This document shows, piece by piece, positions 9,911 through 21,306 of a stretch of DNA of 64,000 bases. The first letter of the stretch is position 1, and each line of letters starts with the position of its first letter. This DNA is from Lunularia cruciata (lineage: Eukaryota > Streptophyta > Marchantiopsida > Lunulariales > Lunulariaceae): NCBI GenBank assembly GCA_948567375.1, contig OX419756.1, positions 66,566,552-66,630,551 of the forward strand, read 5' to 3'. The position numbers were made by a program, and so were the translations under genes. Under the pieces are notes generated by a model. That model was not told the DNA's origin and did no database searches. It was given only the letters and a program-made list of their open reading frames with translations.

Positions 9911-12502
9911 ATGTCAAGCAATTTTCCTTTGCCGTTGAGGAGTCGTCCTGTAGGAGATCATGGGAAGGGAAGTAGAGTTGAAGACGTGCTAGTGTGTAGA
10001 GGAGAATTTGAGAGAGTTAAACCGAGAGACAGTGGGGAAGCAGGAAAGATGGGAGGAGGAAAGAAGAACTCCAAATTTGCAGTGAGAAATCATGCGATTT
10101 GGAGGTTAGATGTGATCGCAAGAATTGAAATCTTGAGCCGACTTCGGATCATATTCTTGGCATGGAACTAGAACGTAAGTTTTCCAGGATTCATGACCAA
10201 AATAATCAAGAGTAAGTGTCTCAATGGCCCCGAGGAAGAGGGGAAGAGAGGAAATTTGGCTTGCTGGATAGAGTCGGATTGGAGATTGGTGCTCGGAAGA
10301 GAGGCACGTGTGGAGTAGGGTACCACATTCTTGGGGAAGGGAGAGGTAGCCAAAGAAACCCAGGAAGTGAGGGATGCCTTCTCTTCAAAGAGAACAAAGA
10401 ATGGGTATAAGGTCAAGAGTTACAAAGATCCGGTGAAGAGAGGGATTGTGAGTGCTCTCATGGCAATCCTGAAGCCCAAGAGGACAACTTATGTAATGAA
10501 ACACCAAGCGGTGTTCTTCCATAAGATGTTTGCAGGAGAACCTATCAACTGGGAAAGGTGCTTCCATGGGAGGACAAGGCAGATGGTGTGGAATTTGTGA
10601 GATAAGTTGCCTCCACACTACATTGTGCCATTTGCAGCACATTTCTACATTGGGTTGAATTTGCTCAATTTGGCGGAGCGCAGCAGAATGTCTCACTTTC
10701 ATCCCGACTTGAGAAGAGAAGTCGACACGGAGGAGCAACAATATATTCTTCAAATCTGAAGCATTGATGAGTACTACGTGCAAATGAGCAAAAAAGCGGA
10801 GGTAGAAGTGAGTACTCCAAAGTCAAAGAAGCGGAGTCAACAAGGAGAAGGCAAAGACGTAGGGAAGACAAGACCTTGGAAGACCAGGAGAGGAAACCCA
10901 AGGAAAGGTATGGTAGTGATTGCATCATCAGAAGAAGACTCGGAAGGCAAAGCCGAGTGCAAGTCCAAATACTCAAAACACAAGGAGGAACCTGAGCTCA
11001 TGCTACAAAGTGTGGATATGAGTAGTGATAGTGATGAAGGTGGGGAGATGACGTTGGTACTTGTTGCAAAAGAAGAAGAAGTTTGGGTGGAGCTTGAGGA
11101 AGAAAATAATGCAAATTTGGAGGACGAGGTACGCGAGCCGGAGGAGAAGAAGATTACAATTCAGAGGAAAGTTTGGTCGAGATGCAAGGTGAAGTGTGAA
11201 GTAGGTCCAAGCAAGGCAAGGGAAGAGGAGAATGCTAGTTAGGGAAGTGAAGCGTCTATTCCGATACGACGACTGCATAGAAGGAGGTGAGTATTAGGAG
11301 AAGAAGAGGTAAAGAAGGAGATCACTCTATAGGTTGAAGTAGGTGCAAGTGATGGAGTGGAGTACGTGCAAGAAATTGTTTGCCCGTTGTTAGTGAAGCT
11401 AGAGCACAAGAAGAAAGAGATGCAGAATGTCAAAAGTCCGGAGTCAAAATGTCCGGAGGTGAAGATTGTGTTGCAGGTATTAGCAAGACTAGAAGAAGAG
11501 AACTCGGAGTTGAAGAGGAGTATAATCCAAGGTGAGGAGAAAAGAGAAATACTACGAGGGGAGGTAGTAGTGTAGTGTCAAGTTATTGAGAACTTGAAGA
11601 GAGAGGCAAGGTATCAAGAGGAACTTGTGAAGAAGAGTAACCTAGCAAGGGAGAGACAAGTAGCAGAGTATGAAATCTTGAAGCAGCAGTTTGTTGATTC
11701 AAGACTAGAAATTATCCATGCTATGGCGAGGGTAGTAGAGAAGGAACAAGAGCTCGATAGACTGATGGAGAGTGTAGAAGAGAAGAAGCAACCGTGGCAA
11801 CGGGAGTTGATAGTGAGATATAGGGAAGAAGAGAGATTAGGAGAGTTACTTTGTAATCAAGAGGAGAAGATTGTGCAAAAGGAGAAGGAGAAGGAAACTG
11901 TGAAAGCCGAGTTCAAGGCAGAGTTGGCAATGTATAGGGAAGATTGGCTTGCAGATTGGGAGCGTGAAAGGAAGATGAGATTGGAGCCATTGAAGGAGAT
12001 CATAATCAATATGAATGCAATGCTGAGTATAGAGACTAGCATTTGTATTGAAGAAACAAGGCTGCACGAGTTGAAGTTGTTGGTGCAAGAGACAAGGAGG
12101 AGACATGCAAAGGACACAGACTTGAATGCTCTGTTAATTAGTCTCAAAACTCGGGTAGATAGGAAGATATTAGGTGTCGAAGACAATATCACAATTAGAT
12201 TAGATCTAGTGAAGATAAAGATAGATAAACTTTGGAAAGACGTTAGAGCCAAACCCGAAGTAGATGAAGTAGGAGTGAAGATGTCTTTGGAGTTATCATT
12301 GGAGACATTAGAGGAGAGTGGGTTGGGAGATAAGGAGTTAGATAGATTACCCACTAGTGAAATTTCATATCAAGAAAGAGAACTGTTAGAGTTGGTAGAA
12401 GATGTAGGAGTTATGAAACCCAAGGACAAAATATTAGGAAGTAAAGTTACTTTGGGTTCGGGTTTGAAAGCTGAAGAAGAAGTAGACATCGGATTGGATT
12501 AG
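9911..12502 (+). pseudogene. U3-embedded ORF of the A2 3' LTR
   Basis: It begins with an ATG at 9911 about 415 bp into the LTR and ends at a TAG at 12500. Open pieces lie at 9911-10171, 10331-10600, 10778-11242, 11357-11575 and 11594-12502. The N-terminal conserved domain spans roughly residues 45-280, then a Lys/Ser/Glu-rich acidic segment, then a long heptad-rich coiled coil with R-Y-R-E-E-E-R and L-H-E-L-K-L-L-V-Q-E-T-R motifs, and a Glu-rich tail ending near V-D-I-G-L-D. Several breaks are single transitions, for example W-N-W-N reading as W-N-stop-N at 10170. Function is unknown. The position downstream of pol resembles that of accessory genes encoded in U3 of some retroviruses; that is an analogy of position only. 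Confidence 0.75.
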
Positions 12503-12620
12503 TAACTAATTTGAGATTTGAATAGGTAGATATGAAGAGGTGCATTGTCATTTCAGATCTATAGGTTTGTAGAGTCATAATGAAGAGGTACATTAGGAAG
12601 ATAACTGCCATTTGCTTTGG

Positions 12621-12628
12621 TATTTAAG
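12621..12628 (+). promoter_or_regulatory. TATA-like box of the A LTR
   Basis: TATTTAAG lies about 670 bp from the LTR end and about 120 bp beyond the U3 ORF stop. The same octamer at the same place occurs in both N LTRs (39571 and 42037). It probably sets the U3/R border, placing the ORF in U3. No transcript evidence is available. Confidence 0.4.
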
Positions 12629-13297
12629 GGGAGCATTTGTAGTATTATGTTGTTCAATGCTCATAATTTTGAGAATAGATAAAGTGAAGTGCTTTGAAGT
12701 AGTGCTCTTCGCTTGAGCTTGATTTTGAGTATCAACTTTGTGTCTATGTTTGTGAGTGTATGGAGAAATTTGAAGTGCAAGTTAGTGTGCTTGTTGGATG
12801 TTGGATTCCACAGCCTTGATCTTTACTCTATGTGTTAGATCTTAAGTGAAGTGCAATCAGAGCAATGCCTTGACAGATCTAAGAGGAATTGTAGTGTTGG
12901 TAGTATTTTGCATTTGTGAGTGCAGCGCATTGTTGATGTGAAGCAATTTCAATCGAGGAAGTTGTGACTTCAGTGGAGGGGTGGAACACAACTCTGAGGC
13001 GTAGTCATTTTGCAGTGAAGTGCCATTTTTGGAAGAGCCTGAATCATCACAATCAAGATTGTTTGGAAAGAGTTGAAGAAGTTGTGATTAAGGAGTGTGA
13101 ATTCGTGACAAGACTAAGAATCAATGCTTGTTACTCTCTTGTGGGTGTGGTTTCTACCTGAGAGATTAAAGATGCAACCAAGAAGAGCTACATTGTTATT
13201 GTTTGACTTCTATTTAGATGTTTCTGACTCGTATCTCTATGGGAATGATCTTTACTTACCCAATTACCGCAAAATTGATATTTGCCGGGTTGTCACA

Positions 13298-13452
13298 CTA
13301 GGTGTAGTTGTTACTTGAGAGATTAAAGACAAAATCAAGAAATACTACATTGTTACTTTGCTTTGTATTTGACCAAATCTGAATCGTATCTCTACGTGAA
13401 CAAACTTTACTTACATGATTACCACAAATGTGATATTTTTAGGGTTGTCATA
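13298..13452 (+). repeat. Duplicated LTR tail (last ~155 bp of an A LTR)
   Basis: The sequence repeats the last part of the A LTR (a segment like GGTGTGGTTTCTACTTGAG through the terminal ...GGGTTGTCA), but more decayed, ending GTTGTCATA. It is either an older LTR into whose tail the A2 element inserted or a recombination scar. Confidence 0.7.
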
Positions 13453-13454
13453 AG

Positions 13455-14875
13455 ATTATTGTTGTTATACTCCTTGGGTCCATACCTTGGACCTTGCTAC
13501 AATGTGCTTGCCTGAGGCTGCATCTCTTGGGTCTAGTATACTACCTCATTGTCCTCATTTTGGTCCCAATCAATCTACTACATTGGAAATGTAGTCCACA
13601 TCAAACACTCTTTGTTGGCATGGCCTGACTTGCCACACATAGTGCACCATACATTTGGTCTTCCAAATGAAGGGGGTTTTCTTTGGTCCTCTACCCCAAT
13701 AATTTGGATTTCAAAATCCACAAATTTTTTAATCAAATTCTCCAACTTATTGTCCATTTTATTTACACGTTTTGCTGGAAAGGTCAATGATTTCTTTCCT
13801 CCATATCTTCAAGTTCTCCTTGGATTTACATCTTCTTTGGATTCTAAGGAAAAATTAGTGCTTCCAAAGAAGGAGAGGTATTGCAAGAAGCTCTTTCTTT
13901 GAGCTTCTTGCCTTTCTTCTACCAATTTCTTTTGTTATCAAACAAATGAGAGTGGGCTGCCTTGTATCTAGCAACATGTTTGAGTACCTTGTCCATGGAA
14001 GTGACATTCCTCTCCCTAGCAAAAATATAAATTTTTAGTGACAATCCACCAAGGAACCAGGTGATTGCTTGGCATCAAAGTAACCCACCACACCAGATTG
14101 CTTTGGCACTCAATTCAATAAGGCCATGAACCGCTCAAAGTACTCTATCAACTTCTCCTTCTTTCCTTGGTCTAAATCATTGAGTGTGGCAAAAATGCTT
14201 GTATCATAATCAACTTCCCAAAATTGTTCTAGAAAGTTGTTTTGCAAGTTTTTACAATTGGCTGGTTTGAACCGCTTCTAGGTTACATGAGTATACCAGC
14301 TCCTTGCCTTCTTTTTGAGTAGACTTGAGAAAAATTGCAACCGGTCAACAAAGTCATGCTCCTTTGTCAACAAGTTCTTCTTCTAAGGGTATGTCAACTT
14401 CAATCAAAGGTGGAGAGAGAGATTCAATACCTTTAATTTGCTCATTGAGAACTCTTTGAACTAGTCAGGGAATCTCGTGTAAAATGTATTGACACTCTTC
14501 TTTTGTCAAAATGCATGTTGTCTTCCAACAAATAAATTCTTTAGATAACCAGTTCAATTGACAACTTTGGAGGAAGTCAGTGTATTGGGTCACAACAAAT
14601 ATGTCTATGCGCTTACATCTTTCTTCTTCTTGGGATTTGGAGATGCAAAGTAGCTTTGAATTTTGCTTGAGGTCTTTCAAGGCTTCTTGGACTTCATGAA
14701 GAAGTTGTAAATCCAACACTTCCTTCTTAGATTCTTCACTGTTGAATTGGCTCTTCTAGAATTCTTTTCTTTATGTTGCAAAGTTCATTGACGAGCCCTT
14801 TCTTCCTTCCCATTATTCAATGTAGACATTCAGTTTAAGATTTGGCTTTATATTCTTCCACTCCAAAGATTCATA
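13455..14875 (-). pseudogene. gag: Element E1 gag (family A type), partial
   Basis: This is a minus-strand gag truncated at its C-terminal side at 13455. A CCHC knuckle (W-C-T-M-C-G-K-S-G-H-A-N-K-E-C) lies in the open stretch 13787-13578 and matches the first knuckle of the plus-strand gag at 4934. Next, reading leftward in the gene sense, comes the capsid region (about 14350-13990), and the N-terminal helix-rich leader is at 14719-14465. No protease or RT remains: 13455 is an abrupt junction with the LTR tail of the neighbour. Multiple stops make it non-coding. It is continuous through its PBS (14876-14893) with its 5' LTR. Confidence 0.75.
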
Positions 14876-14893
14876 TCCCCAACAACAATGCCA
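14876..14893 (-). other. Primer-binding site of E1 (decayed tRNA-Asp type)
   Basis: On the minus strand it reads TGGCATTGTTGTTGGGGA, seven bases after the LTR end. The undecayed site at 40256 reads TGGCGCCGCTGCCGGGGA. Every difference is a C-to-T or G-to-A change. Confidence 0.8.
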
Positions 14894-15700
14894 AAATTCA
14901 TCTGATAACCCAACAAGTATCAGTTTTGTGGTAATCAGCAAGTAATAGTTCGTTCTTATAAAGATACAAGTCAAAATGGTCAAATGCAAAGTAAAATGTC
15001 ACAATTAGTTATATTTGAGTTTGCCTTTAATCTCTTGAGTAGAAACCACTCAAAAGAGAGTAAAAAGCACTGAATTTGCAATCTCATTACAATAAACAAC
15101 ACCCATAAATCACAAGACTTCAAATCCTTCCAAATCAATCTTGATTGTGATGATTCAATTCTTCCAAAGAAGGCTTCTTCACCTTGGCATTGCATTCCAC
15201 CCCTCCAAAAAAGGCACAACTTCCTTGATCAAAATTTCTTTGCATCAATCCAATGATATGCTCACCAATGCAAAATACTATGAACACTATAACTCCTCTT
15301 AGATTTTTCAAGGCATTGCTTGATTGCTATCCACTTAGGATCAAACACATAGAATGAAATCAGACTTGTAGAATCCAACATCTATCACACTCAAACTTGC
15401 ACTTTGAACTTCTCCAAATGATTACAAACACACACATAGGATTGATACTCAAAATTAAGCTAACATGACAAGCACCAAGCTACAACACTTTGCTTTTCTC
15501 AACTTCAAAAATATAAATACTGAACTGAACAACCACAATATTGCAAATGCTTCCTTTAAATAGGCTTTGCAATTCAACCACATCCTAGAAATCTCTAGAT
15601 ACAAATCCACTTCTATCGTTACAATTCTCTACATCAAATCTGCCAATCCAAAATGACATTGCAATTCTTCATATCTATTCTTTCAATCTCAAAACTTTTA

Positions 15701-17030
15701 CTAATCCAATCCAATGTCTACTTCTACTTTGGCTTCTGAACCCAATGTAACTTCAATTTCTTTCTGCACTTTGGGTTCATCTACTACTATCTCTTCTCCT
15801 ATTTTTATCCTATCTTTAGTCAAAACTAAAACTAAAGTCATTATAATGCTATCTTCCTTCTCCTTTTCTACTCTAACTTCTATTGTTGACTTGAGTAACT
15901 CACCCAAAGACCCTTGCACTCCTACCTTTGTTGCTTTGCATCATGTTTCTTTCTTTGCATTACTCCAAAGCTCATCTAGTTCTGATCTCACTAAGTCTAG
16001 TCTGAGACAAGCATTTTCTCATATCTCTAACATTTTCCTATCTACCTTCTCTCTCAAGAAAATTAGTAATTTATTCATATTTTTGTCCTTGGCTTGTCCC
16101 TTCCCTAGTCTCTTGCATTAGGAACTTCAACTCATGCAGTCTTGCTTCCTCTATTTTGACATCAAACTCAATACTCAACATTGCCTTCATCCTCCCAATG
16201 ATATCTCCTACCAACTCCAATGTTCTCTTTGGAACTACCTCCTCCTAATTCCGCTTAACACCCAACTCACTTTGATACATGTTCAGTTCATCTTCAAACT
16301 CAACTTTCAAACCTTCTTTCTCCTCCATGTAGTGCACAAGTTGAGCCTTCTGATCAGACTATGCAATCTTTCCTCCTTATGATGTCTATTTGTTAACTCT
16401 CTTTGTTAGGCCTTATCTTTCTTGCATTTGACATCAAACTCTGCAATTCTTGCTCCATTACAACAAATATTGCTTTGGAATGCATTACTTCTAGGTGAGC
16501 ATCCTTCAATGCTTCCGTTAGCTTCTCAAATGCCATCTTTTGCACTCTCAATTATTTTTCTTGGCATTCTAGAACACTGCACCGGTTATCAAAGTTTTCT
16601 TGCAGATTATCCAAACTCTACTTCCTAAGTACTGCAGCAACCCAAAGTACTTTTGCTTCCTCTTCTCCTCAAATTACCTTCTTGTTTAGCTCCAAGCCTT
16701 CTTCACTCAAAAGTTGCACTACTTGCAACTCATTATTTACCGTTGGATATGCTTCCATCATTTCCTTTCTTTTTTTCTGCAGTTGCAACAACAATAGATA
16801 GATGATCTCCAATAGATATGTGACTCCATTGATTTCTTCTTCATCTTCTTGTTCATTGGCTTTGGTTAGTGCTTCTTTGGCAACGTGACTTCCCTTGAGC
16901 TTTCTTCTTCTTCAATTGCTCAACTTGGTCCTGCAATTGTAGACTACACATTCTTCTCTATCCTTGTTCCCTTTGGGAACACCAATTTGGGCTCCCCTCT
17001 TGCTCCTATGGAATGTCTTCCTTGGGTAGA
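15701..17030 (-). pseudogene. E1 U3-ORF remnant (C-terminal half)
   Basis: Degenerate minus-strand frames reproduce the tail and coiled-coil part of the U3 ORF. The open piece 15919-15701 ends in V-D-I-G-L-D at the same place as the other copies. Upstream, charged heptad-like stretches are broken by many stops. It is among the most decayed copies in the window, matching the age implied by its multiple later insertions. Confidence 0.5.
17026..17030. repeat. TSD of C-type solo LTR, left copy (GTAGA)
   Basis: Partner ATAGA at 17718-17722, one mismatch. Confidence 0.6.
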
Positions 17031-17717
17031 TGTAATAATTCGAAGACATGAGAAGAGAGAAAACACAGACTTCACACTCAAACATTCGATGCCCCAAAGG
17101 AGCACCTTCTCATTATTATATAAACAAAGAGGATCTCCTCCAAGGAATCTCCACCCTTACTAACTTGGATGGATGACATGTCGGTCTAGGTCCTATCTAG
17201 CTGGTCAAACAAGCTTTGACCGGAGGGAATCTTTTAGGGATCTTCCTGTAGGAGTCTCAAAATCACGTAAGGTACCGTTGGAAAATTCTTGACAAGACAA
17301 ACTAGGGGAGAGGGAACGCCAACCTCAACTCCTTTTGGGGGAGGGGGAATTTGCACATTTTTGAGGCCTAGTTCATCCATTTAGGCCTGTGAAATTGCCT
17401 TCAAAAATTTCAGGCATATTTCAGTTTTCACTCTATTAGTAAAAGTCCCCTTTTGGTGATACCTCTTTCTGATCTATTTATTCCATCATGTGTAACATCC
17501 TTCCAGAGTTTACCAAACCAATTCTCACCTTTAAATCATATGTCTAGCTATTGGTTCTAAGGTTCTTAAGTCTATTTTGGTTTTTGCTCTATTAGTAGAA
17601 GTACTCTTTTGGTGATACTTCTATCTGATCTATTTTGACCATCATGTATAACATCATTCTAGATGTTACCAAACCAAATTTCACATCTAGATCATATGGC
17701 TAGCTCTTGGAATTACA
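17031..17717 (-). mobile_element. Solo LTR of chromovirus family C
   Basis: The sequence runs TGTAATAATTCGAAG...GGAATTACA. It matches the two LTRs of the complete chromovirus at 31487-32193 and 36107-36842 along its length, with several small differences. No internal region is present. The flanks GTAGA/ATAGA support a 5-bp TSD. It lies inside the E1 LTR. Confidence 0.88.
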
Positions 17718-17729
17718 ATAGATCCATGT

Positions 17730-17734
17730 ATTGG
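17730..17734. repeat. TSD of solo LTR A3, left copy (ATTGG)
   Basis: Exact partner at 21302-21306. Confidence 0.85.
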
Positions 17735-20700
17735 TGTGACAACCTAGCAAATATCACTATTGCGGTAATCAGGTAAGTAAAGTTCATTTCCACAAAGATA
17801 CAATTTAGAACTGGTCAAATACAAAGCAAAGTAACAACTTTAGTTCTTCTTGGTTGTGTTTTTAGTCTATCAGGTAGAAACCACACCCAAAAGAGAGTAA
17901 CAAGCATTGATTCGCAATCTTGTCATGAATTAAGACTCCTTAATCACAACTCCATCAAATCTTTCCAAACAATCTTGATTGTGATGATTTAGGCTCTCCC
18001 AAAAATGGCACTTCACTGCAAAACAACTTCACCTTAGAACTATGTTCCACCCCTCCACTGAAGACACAACTTCCTTGATTGAACTTGCTTCACATCAACT
18101 CTACACTGCACTCACAAATGCAAAATACTACCAACACGACAATTCCTCTCAGATCTATCAAGGCATTGCTCCAATTGCACTTCACTCAGGATCAAACACA
18201 CAGAGTAAAGTTCAAGGCTGTGGAATCCAACATCCAACAAACACACTAATTTTCACTTCAAAATTCTCCACACACTCACAAACACAAACACAAAGTTGAT
18301 ACTTGGAATTAAGCTCAAACAACAAGCACTGCTTCACAACACTTTGCTTTATCTATTCTCAAAAATTATGAGCATATAATTGCAGATGCCACCTTTAAAT
18401 ATTGAGAGCACTTCAGCAATTACTAACAACTATGCCGTTCTATAACAAATCTTCTAACTTGTAGATCCAAAATGACAATGCACTTCTTCATATCTGCCTC
18501 TTCCAATCTTAAAATTGTTGCTTCTCCAATCCGATGTCAAATTCTTCCTCGGCTTCCAATCCCAAAGTAACTTCACTCACTACTTTGTCCTCGGGTTTCA
18601 CAACTACTAAATCCTCTACCAATTCTACTACTTCTTCACTCATATCTGCAATTACACTAGCTGGTAACCTATCTAACTCTTTATCTCCCAACCCACTCTT
18701 CTCTAACATCTCCATTGGTAACTTCAAAGATATCTATACTCCTATGTCATCTACTTCAGGGTTTGCTCTTGCATCCTTCTGAAGTTTATCTATCTCTAAT
18801 TTTACCAAGTCTAATCTAATCGTGATATTATCTTCTACTTCTAATATCTTCATGTCTACATGAGTTTTGAGACTAATTAGCAAAGCATTCAAATTTTTAT
18901 CCTTCACATTTCTCCTCCTTGTCTCTTGCACCAATAGCTTCAACTCATGCAATCTTGTTTCTTTGATTTGGACATTGGCTTCTGTACTTAGCATTGCATT
19001 CATCTTTGTTACAATCTCTTTCAATGGCTCAAGTCTCATTCTTCTCTCTTGTTCTCAATTTGCAAGCCAATCTTCCCTATACATTGCCAGTTCTGCCTTT
19101 GAACTTGGCTTTCACTGTATCCTTTTCCTTCTCCTTCTGCACAATCTTCTCCTTTAGATTACGGAGTAACTCTCTCAGTCTTTCTTCTTCTCTATACCTC
19201 ATGGTCAACTCCCTTTGCCAGAGCTGCTTCTTTTCTTCTACACTCTCCATCACTCTATCAAGCTCTTCCTCCTTCTTTGCTACCCTTGCCATAGCATGAA
19301 TAATTTCTAATTGAGAATCAACAAACTGCTGTTTCAAGATTTCATACTCCGCTACTTGCCTTTCTCTTGCTATGACATTCTGCTCTATGATTCTTTTTCT
19401 ACTCCCCACTTCTCTCTTCAAGTTCTCAATTACCTGATTTTGTACTACTGCATCTACTCGTAGTACTTCCCTCTCTTCCTCACCTTGGATTATACTCTTC
19501 TTCAACTCCAAGTTCTCTTCCTCTAATTGTGCTAACACCTGCAACACAATCTTCACCTCTGGACACTTTGACTGCATTTCCTTCTTCTTATGCTCCAACT
19601 TTACTAACAACAGGCATACAATCTCCCATAGATACTCTACTCCTCTACTTAAGCTTATTTTGACTTGCAAAATTTTCTCCTTCTTTGCTTCTTCTTCACT
19701 CAACACTCGCCTTCTCAGCCACAAGCGCCTTAATGGGATGGATTCTTTGCTCCCTGAACTTCCACTCTCCACTTCTCTTACTTTACTTGGTCTTGCTTCA
19801 TACTTCACCTTCCTTTTGGAGCAAACTCCTTGTTGGATGGTCAACCTCTTCTCCTCCTGCTTTGGAACTTCTTCTTCTGCATGCAAGTTACATTCTTCTT
19901 CAATTTCTATCTTTCCTTCATCCGCCTTGGGTACCAATTGCATCTCCCATCCATCTTCACTCTCACTGCTTGTTTCCCCACTCTACAACATGAATTTGGT
20001 TTCTTCCTCCTTGTATGAGTCTTCTTCCTTGCACTCAACCTCTCCTTTTGACTCCTCTTCCCAACAACACGATTACCACCAATTCTCTCTTTGGGTTTAC
20101 TTTCCTCATCTTCCAAGGTCTTGTCACCACTTCTTCTTCTTCACCTTGTTGACTCTTCTTCTTTGACTTCAAAGTGTTCACCTTTGATTGCACACTCTGC
20201 CCCGTCTTCACATAGTACTCAGTCATTGCTCCTTATTTGCAAGATGTATTGTTGCTCCTCCGCATCAGCATCTTTTCTCAAATTAGGGTGGAAGTGCAAC
20301 ACCATCTTGTGTCTTTCCACCGCATTCAGCAAGTTGAGTCCCAAATAGAAGTGGGTTGCAAATGGCACAATGTAGTGTGGAGGTGACTTGTCTCGCAAGT
20401 TCCACACCATCTGTCTTGCACGCTAATGAAAACACTTCACCCAATTGATTGGCTCCCTTGCAAACATCTTATGGAAGAATACCGATTGATGCTTCACCAC
20501 ATAAGTGGTTCACTCTAGCTTCAAGATAACCATCATTGCTGCTATGATGCCTCTTTTCATTGAGTCCTTATAGCTCTTGACCTTGTAACCATTCTTCATG
20601 CGTGTTGAAGAGAAGGCGTCTCTCACCTCTTGGGTTTCTTCAGCTACTTCTCCCTTCCCCAAGAACGTGGATCCTTGCTCATCACCCACCTCTCTTTTGA

Positions 20701-21301
20701 GTACTAACCTCCAATCTGACTCTATCTATTGAGCTAGATGTCCTCTCTTCCCTTCTTCCTCAGGGCCATCAAAACACTTATTCTCAATGATCTCAATCAT
20801 GAAACTTGGAAAGCTAACGTTCCAGTTCAATGCCAAGAATGTGATCCAAAGCTTGCTCAAGTCTTTGATTCTCACAATCACATCTAACCTCCAAATCACA
20901 TGATTTCTCATTGTGAATTCAAAGTTCTTCTTCCCACCTCCCATGTTTCTCTCTTCCACTCTGGGTTGGAGACTACTCTTCCTTCTAGGACTCAATTTCC
21001 TCCTATTTATAGGCCAGCTATTTTTGTGCACGGTACCTTCTTGAATGTCCAATCCCAAAGGAAAGTTGTTACACTATCTTTGCCTCGGGTTGAGCACCTC
21101 CAAGACAAAGTCTCCTTACTTTGGGTTGCAGGCTAACAAGGCAAATCCAAGTACTTCATCTTTTGACACAAAGTCATTTTACCTTGGGTTACAACCTGAG
21201 AACACCTTTCTTTGCCTTCAATGTCATACAAGCACAATATGACTTCTTTGTACACTTATTCTTCATAAATAAGCAAAAAAACAAAAAATGTGGGTACCAC
21301 A
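17735..21301 (-). mobile_element. Solo LTR A3, family A (reversed)
   Basis: It begins TGTGACAACC and ends GGTACCACA, 3567 bp, with exact TSDs ATTGG. It sits 17 bp from the end of the C-type solo LTR, both within the E1 LTR. It contains the R-U5 part on the left and the U3 ORF in the middle. Confidence 0.92.
18509..21058 (-). pseudogene. U3-embedded ORF of LTR A3
   Basis: The N-terminal part lies at 21058-20726, where the usual M-S-S-N-F start is replaced by unrelated residues before M-G-G-G-K-K. The rest of the N-terminal domain runs to about 20219, the acidic middle to about 19900 and the coiled coil from 19943 to 19077, a 288-codon open run. The remaining coil and tail (19039-18509) end at D-I-G-L-E. 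Stops and a small deletion near the start disrupt it. The order and motifs match the copy at 48319-50892. Ser/Leu-rich plus-strand frames here are shadows of the coiled coil. Confidence 0.7.
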
Positions 21302-21306
21302 ATTGG
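21302..21306. repeat. TSD of solo LTR A3, right copy (ATTGG)
   Basis: Identical to 17730-17734. Confidence 0.85.

Larger units (their letters stand above)
9497..13297 (+). mobile_element. 3' LTR (A2) of the family A gag-pol element, 3.8 kb
   Basis: It starts TGTGGTACCCACA just after the polypurine tract and ends CGGGTTGTCACA. It is the only A LTR in the window still attached to its own pol gene, so it fixes the orientation of the family: the embedded ORF is in the same sense as gag-pol and lies in U3. The matching 5' LTR is outside the window. At 3801 bp it is long for a plant Ty3/gypsy LTR. Confidence 0.92.
14901..17030 (-). mobile_element. E1 5' LTR, first segment (R-U5 side and C-terminal part of U3)
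   Basis: It begins TCTGATAACCC, a decayed form of the family terminus TGTGACAACCC, next to the PBS. It holds the 680-bp R-U5 part and then remnants of the U3 ORF, including the V-D-I-G-L-D terminus at 15701 and coiled-coil fragments up to about 16700. At 17031 it is interrupted by a chromovirus-type solo LTR and resumes after that insertion. Confidence 0.75.

Noticed and set aside
9911-12502. U3 ORF as an envelope-like gene, as proposed for some Athila/Tat elements
   Set aside because: It has no signal peptide, transmembrane segment or Cys pattern and is an acidic coiled-coil protein. It also lies beyond the polypurine tract, inside the LTR, not between integrase and the PPT.
19660-20166. 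Long plus-strand Ser/Leu/Phe-rich frames (also near 2301-2840, 46476-47109, 49676-50026 and 51068-51814) that look like secreted or membrane proteins
   Set aside because: They are antisense shadows of the acidic and coiled-coil parts of the U3 ORF: Glu/Lys-rich codons read backwards give Ser/Leu/Phe. The sense strand has consistent motifs across copies.
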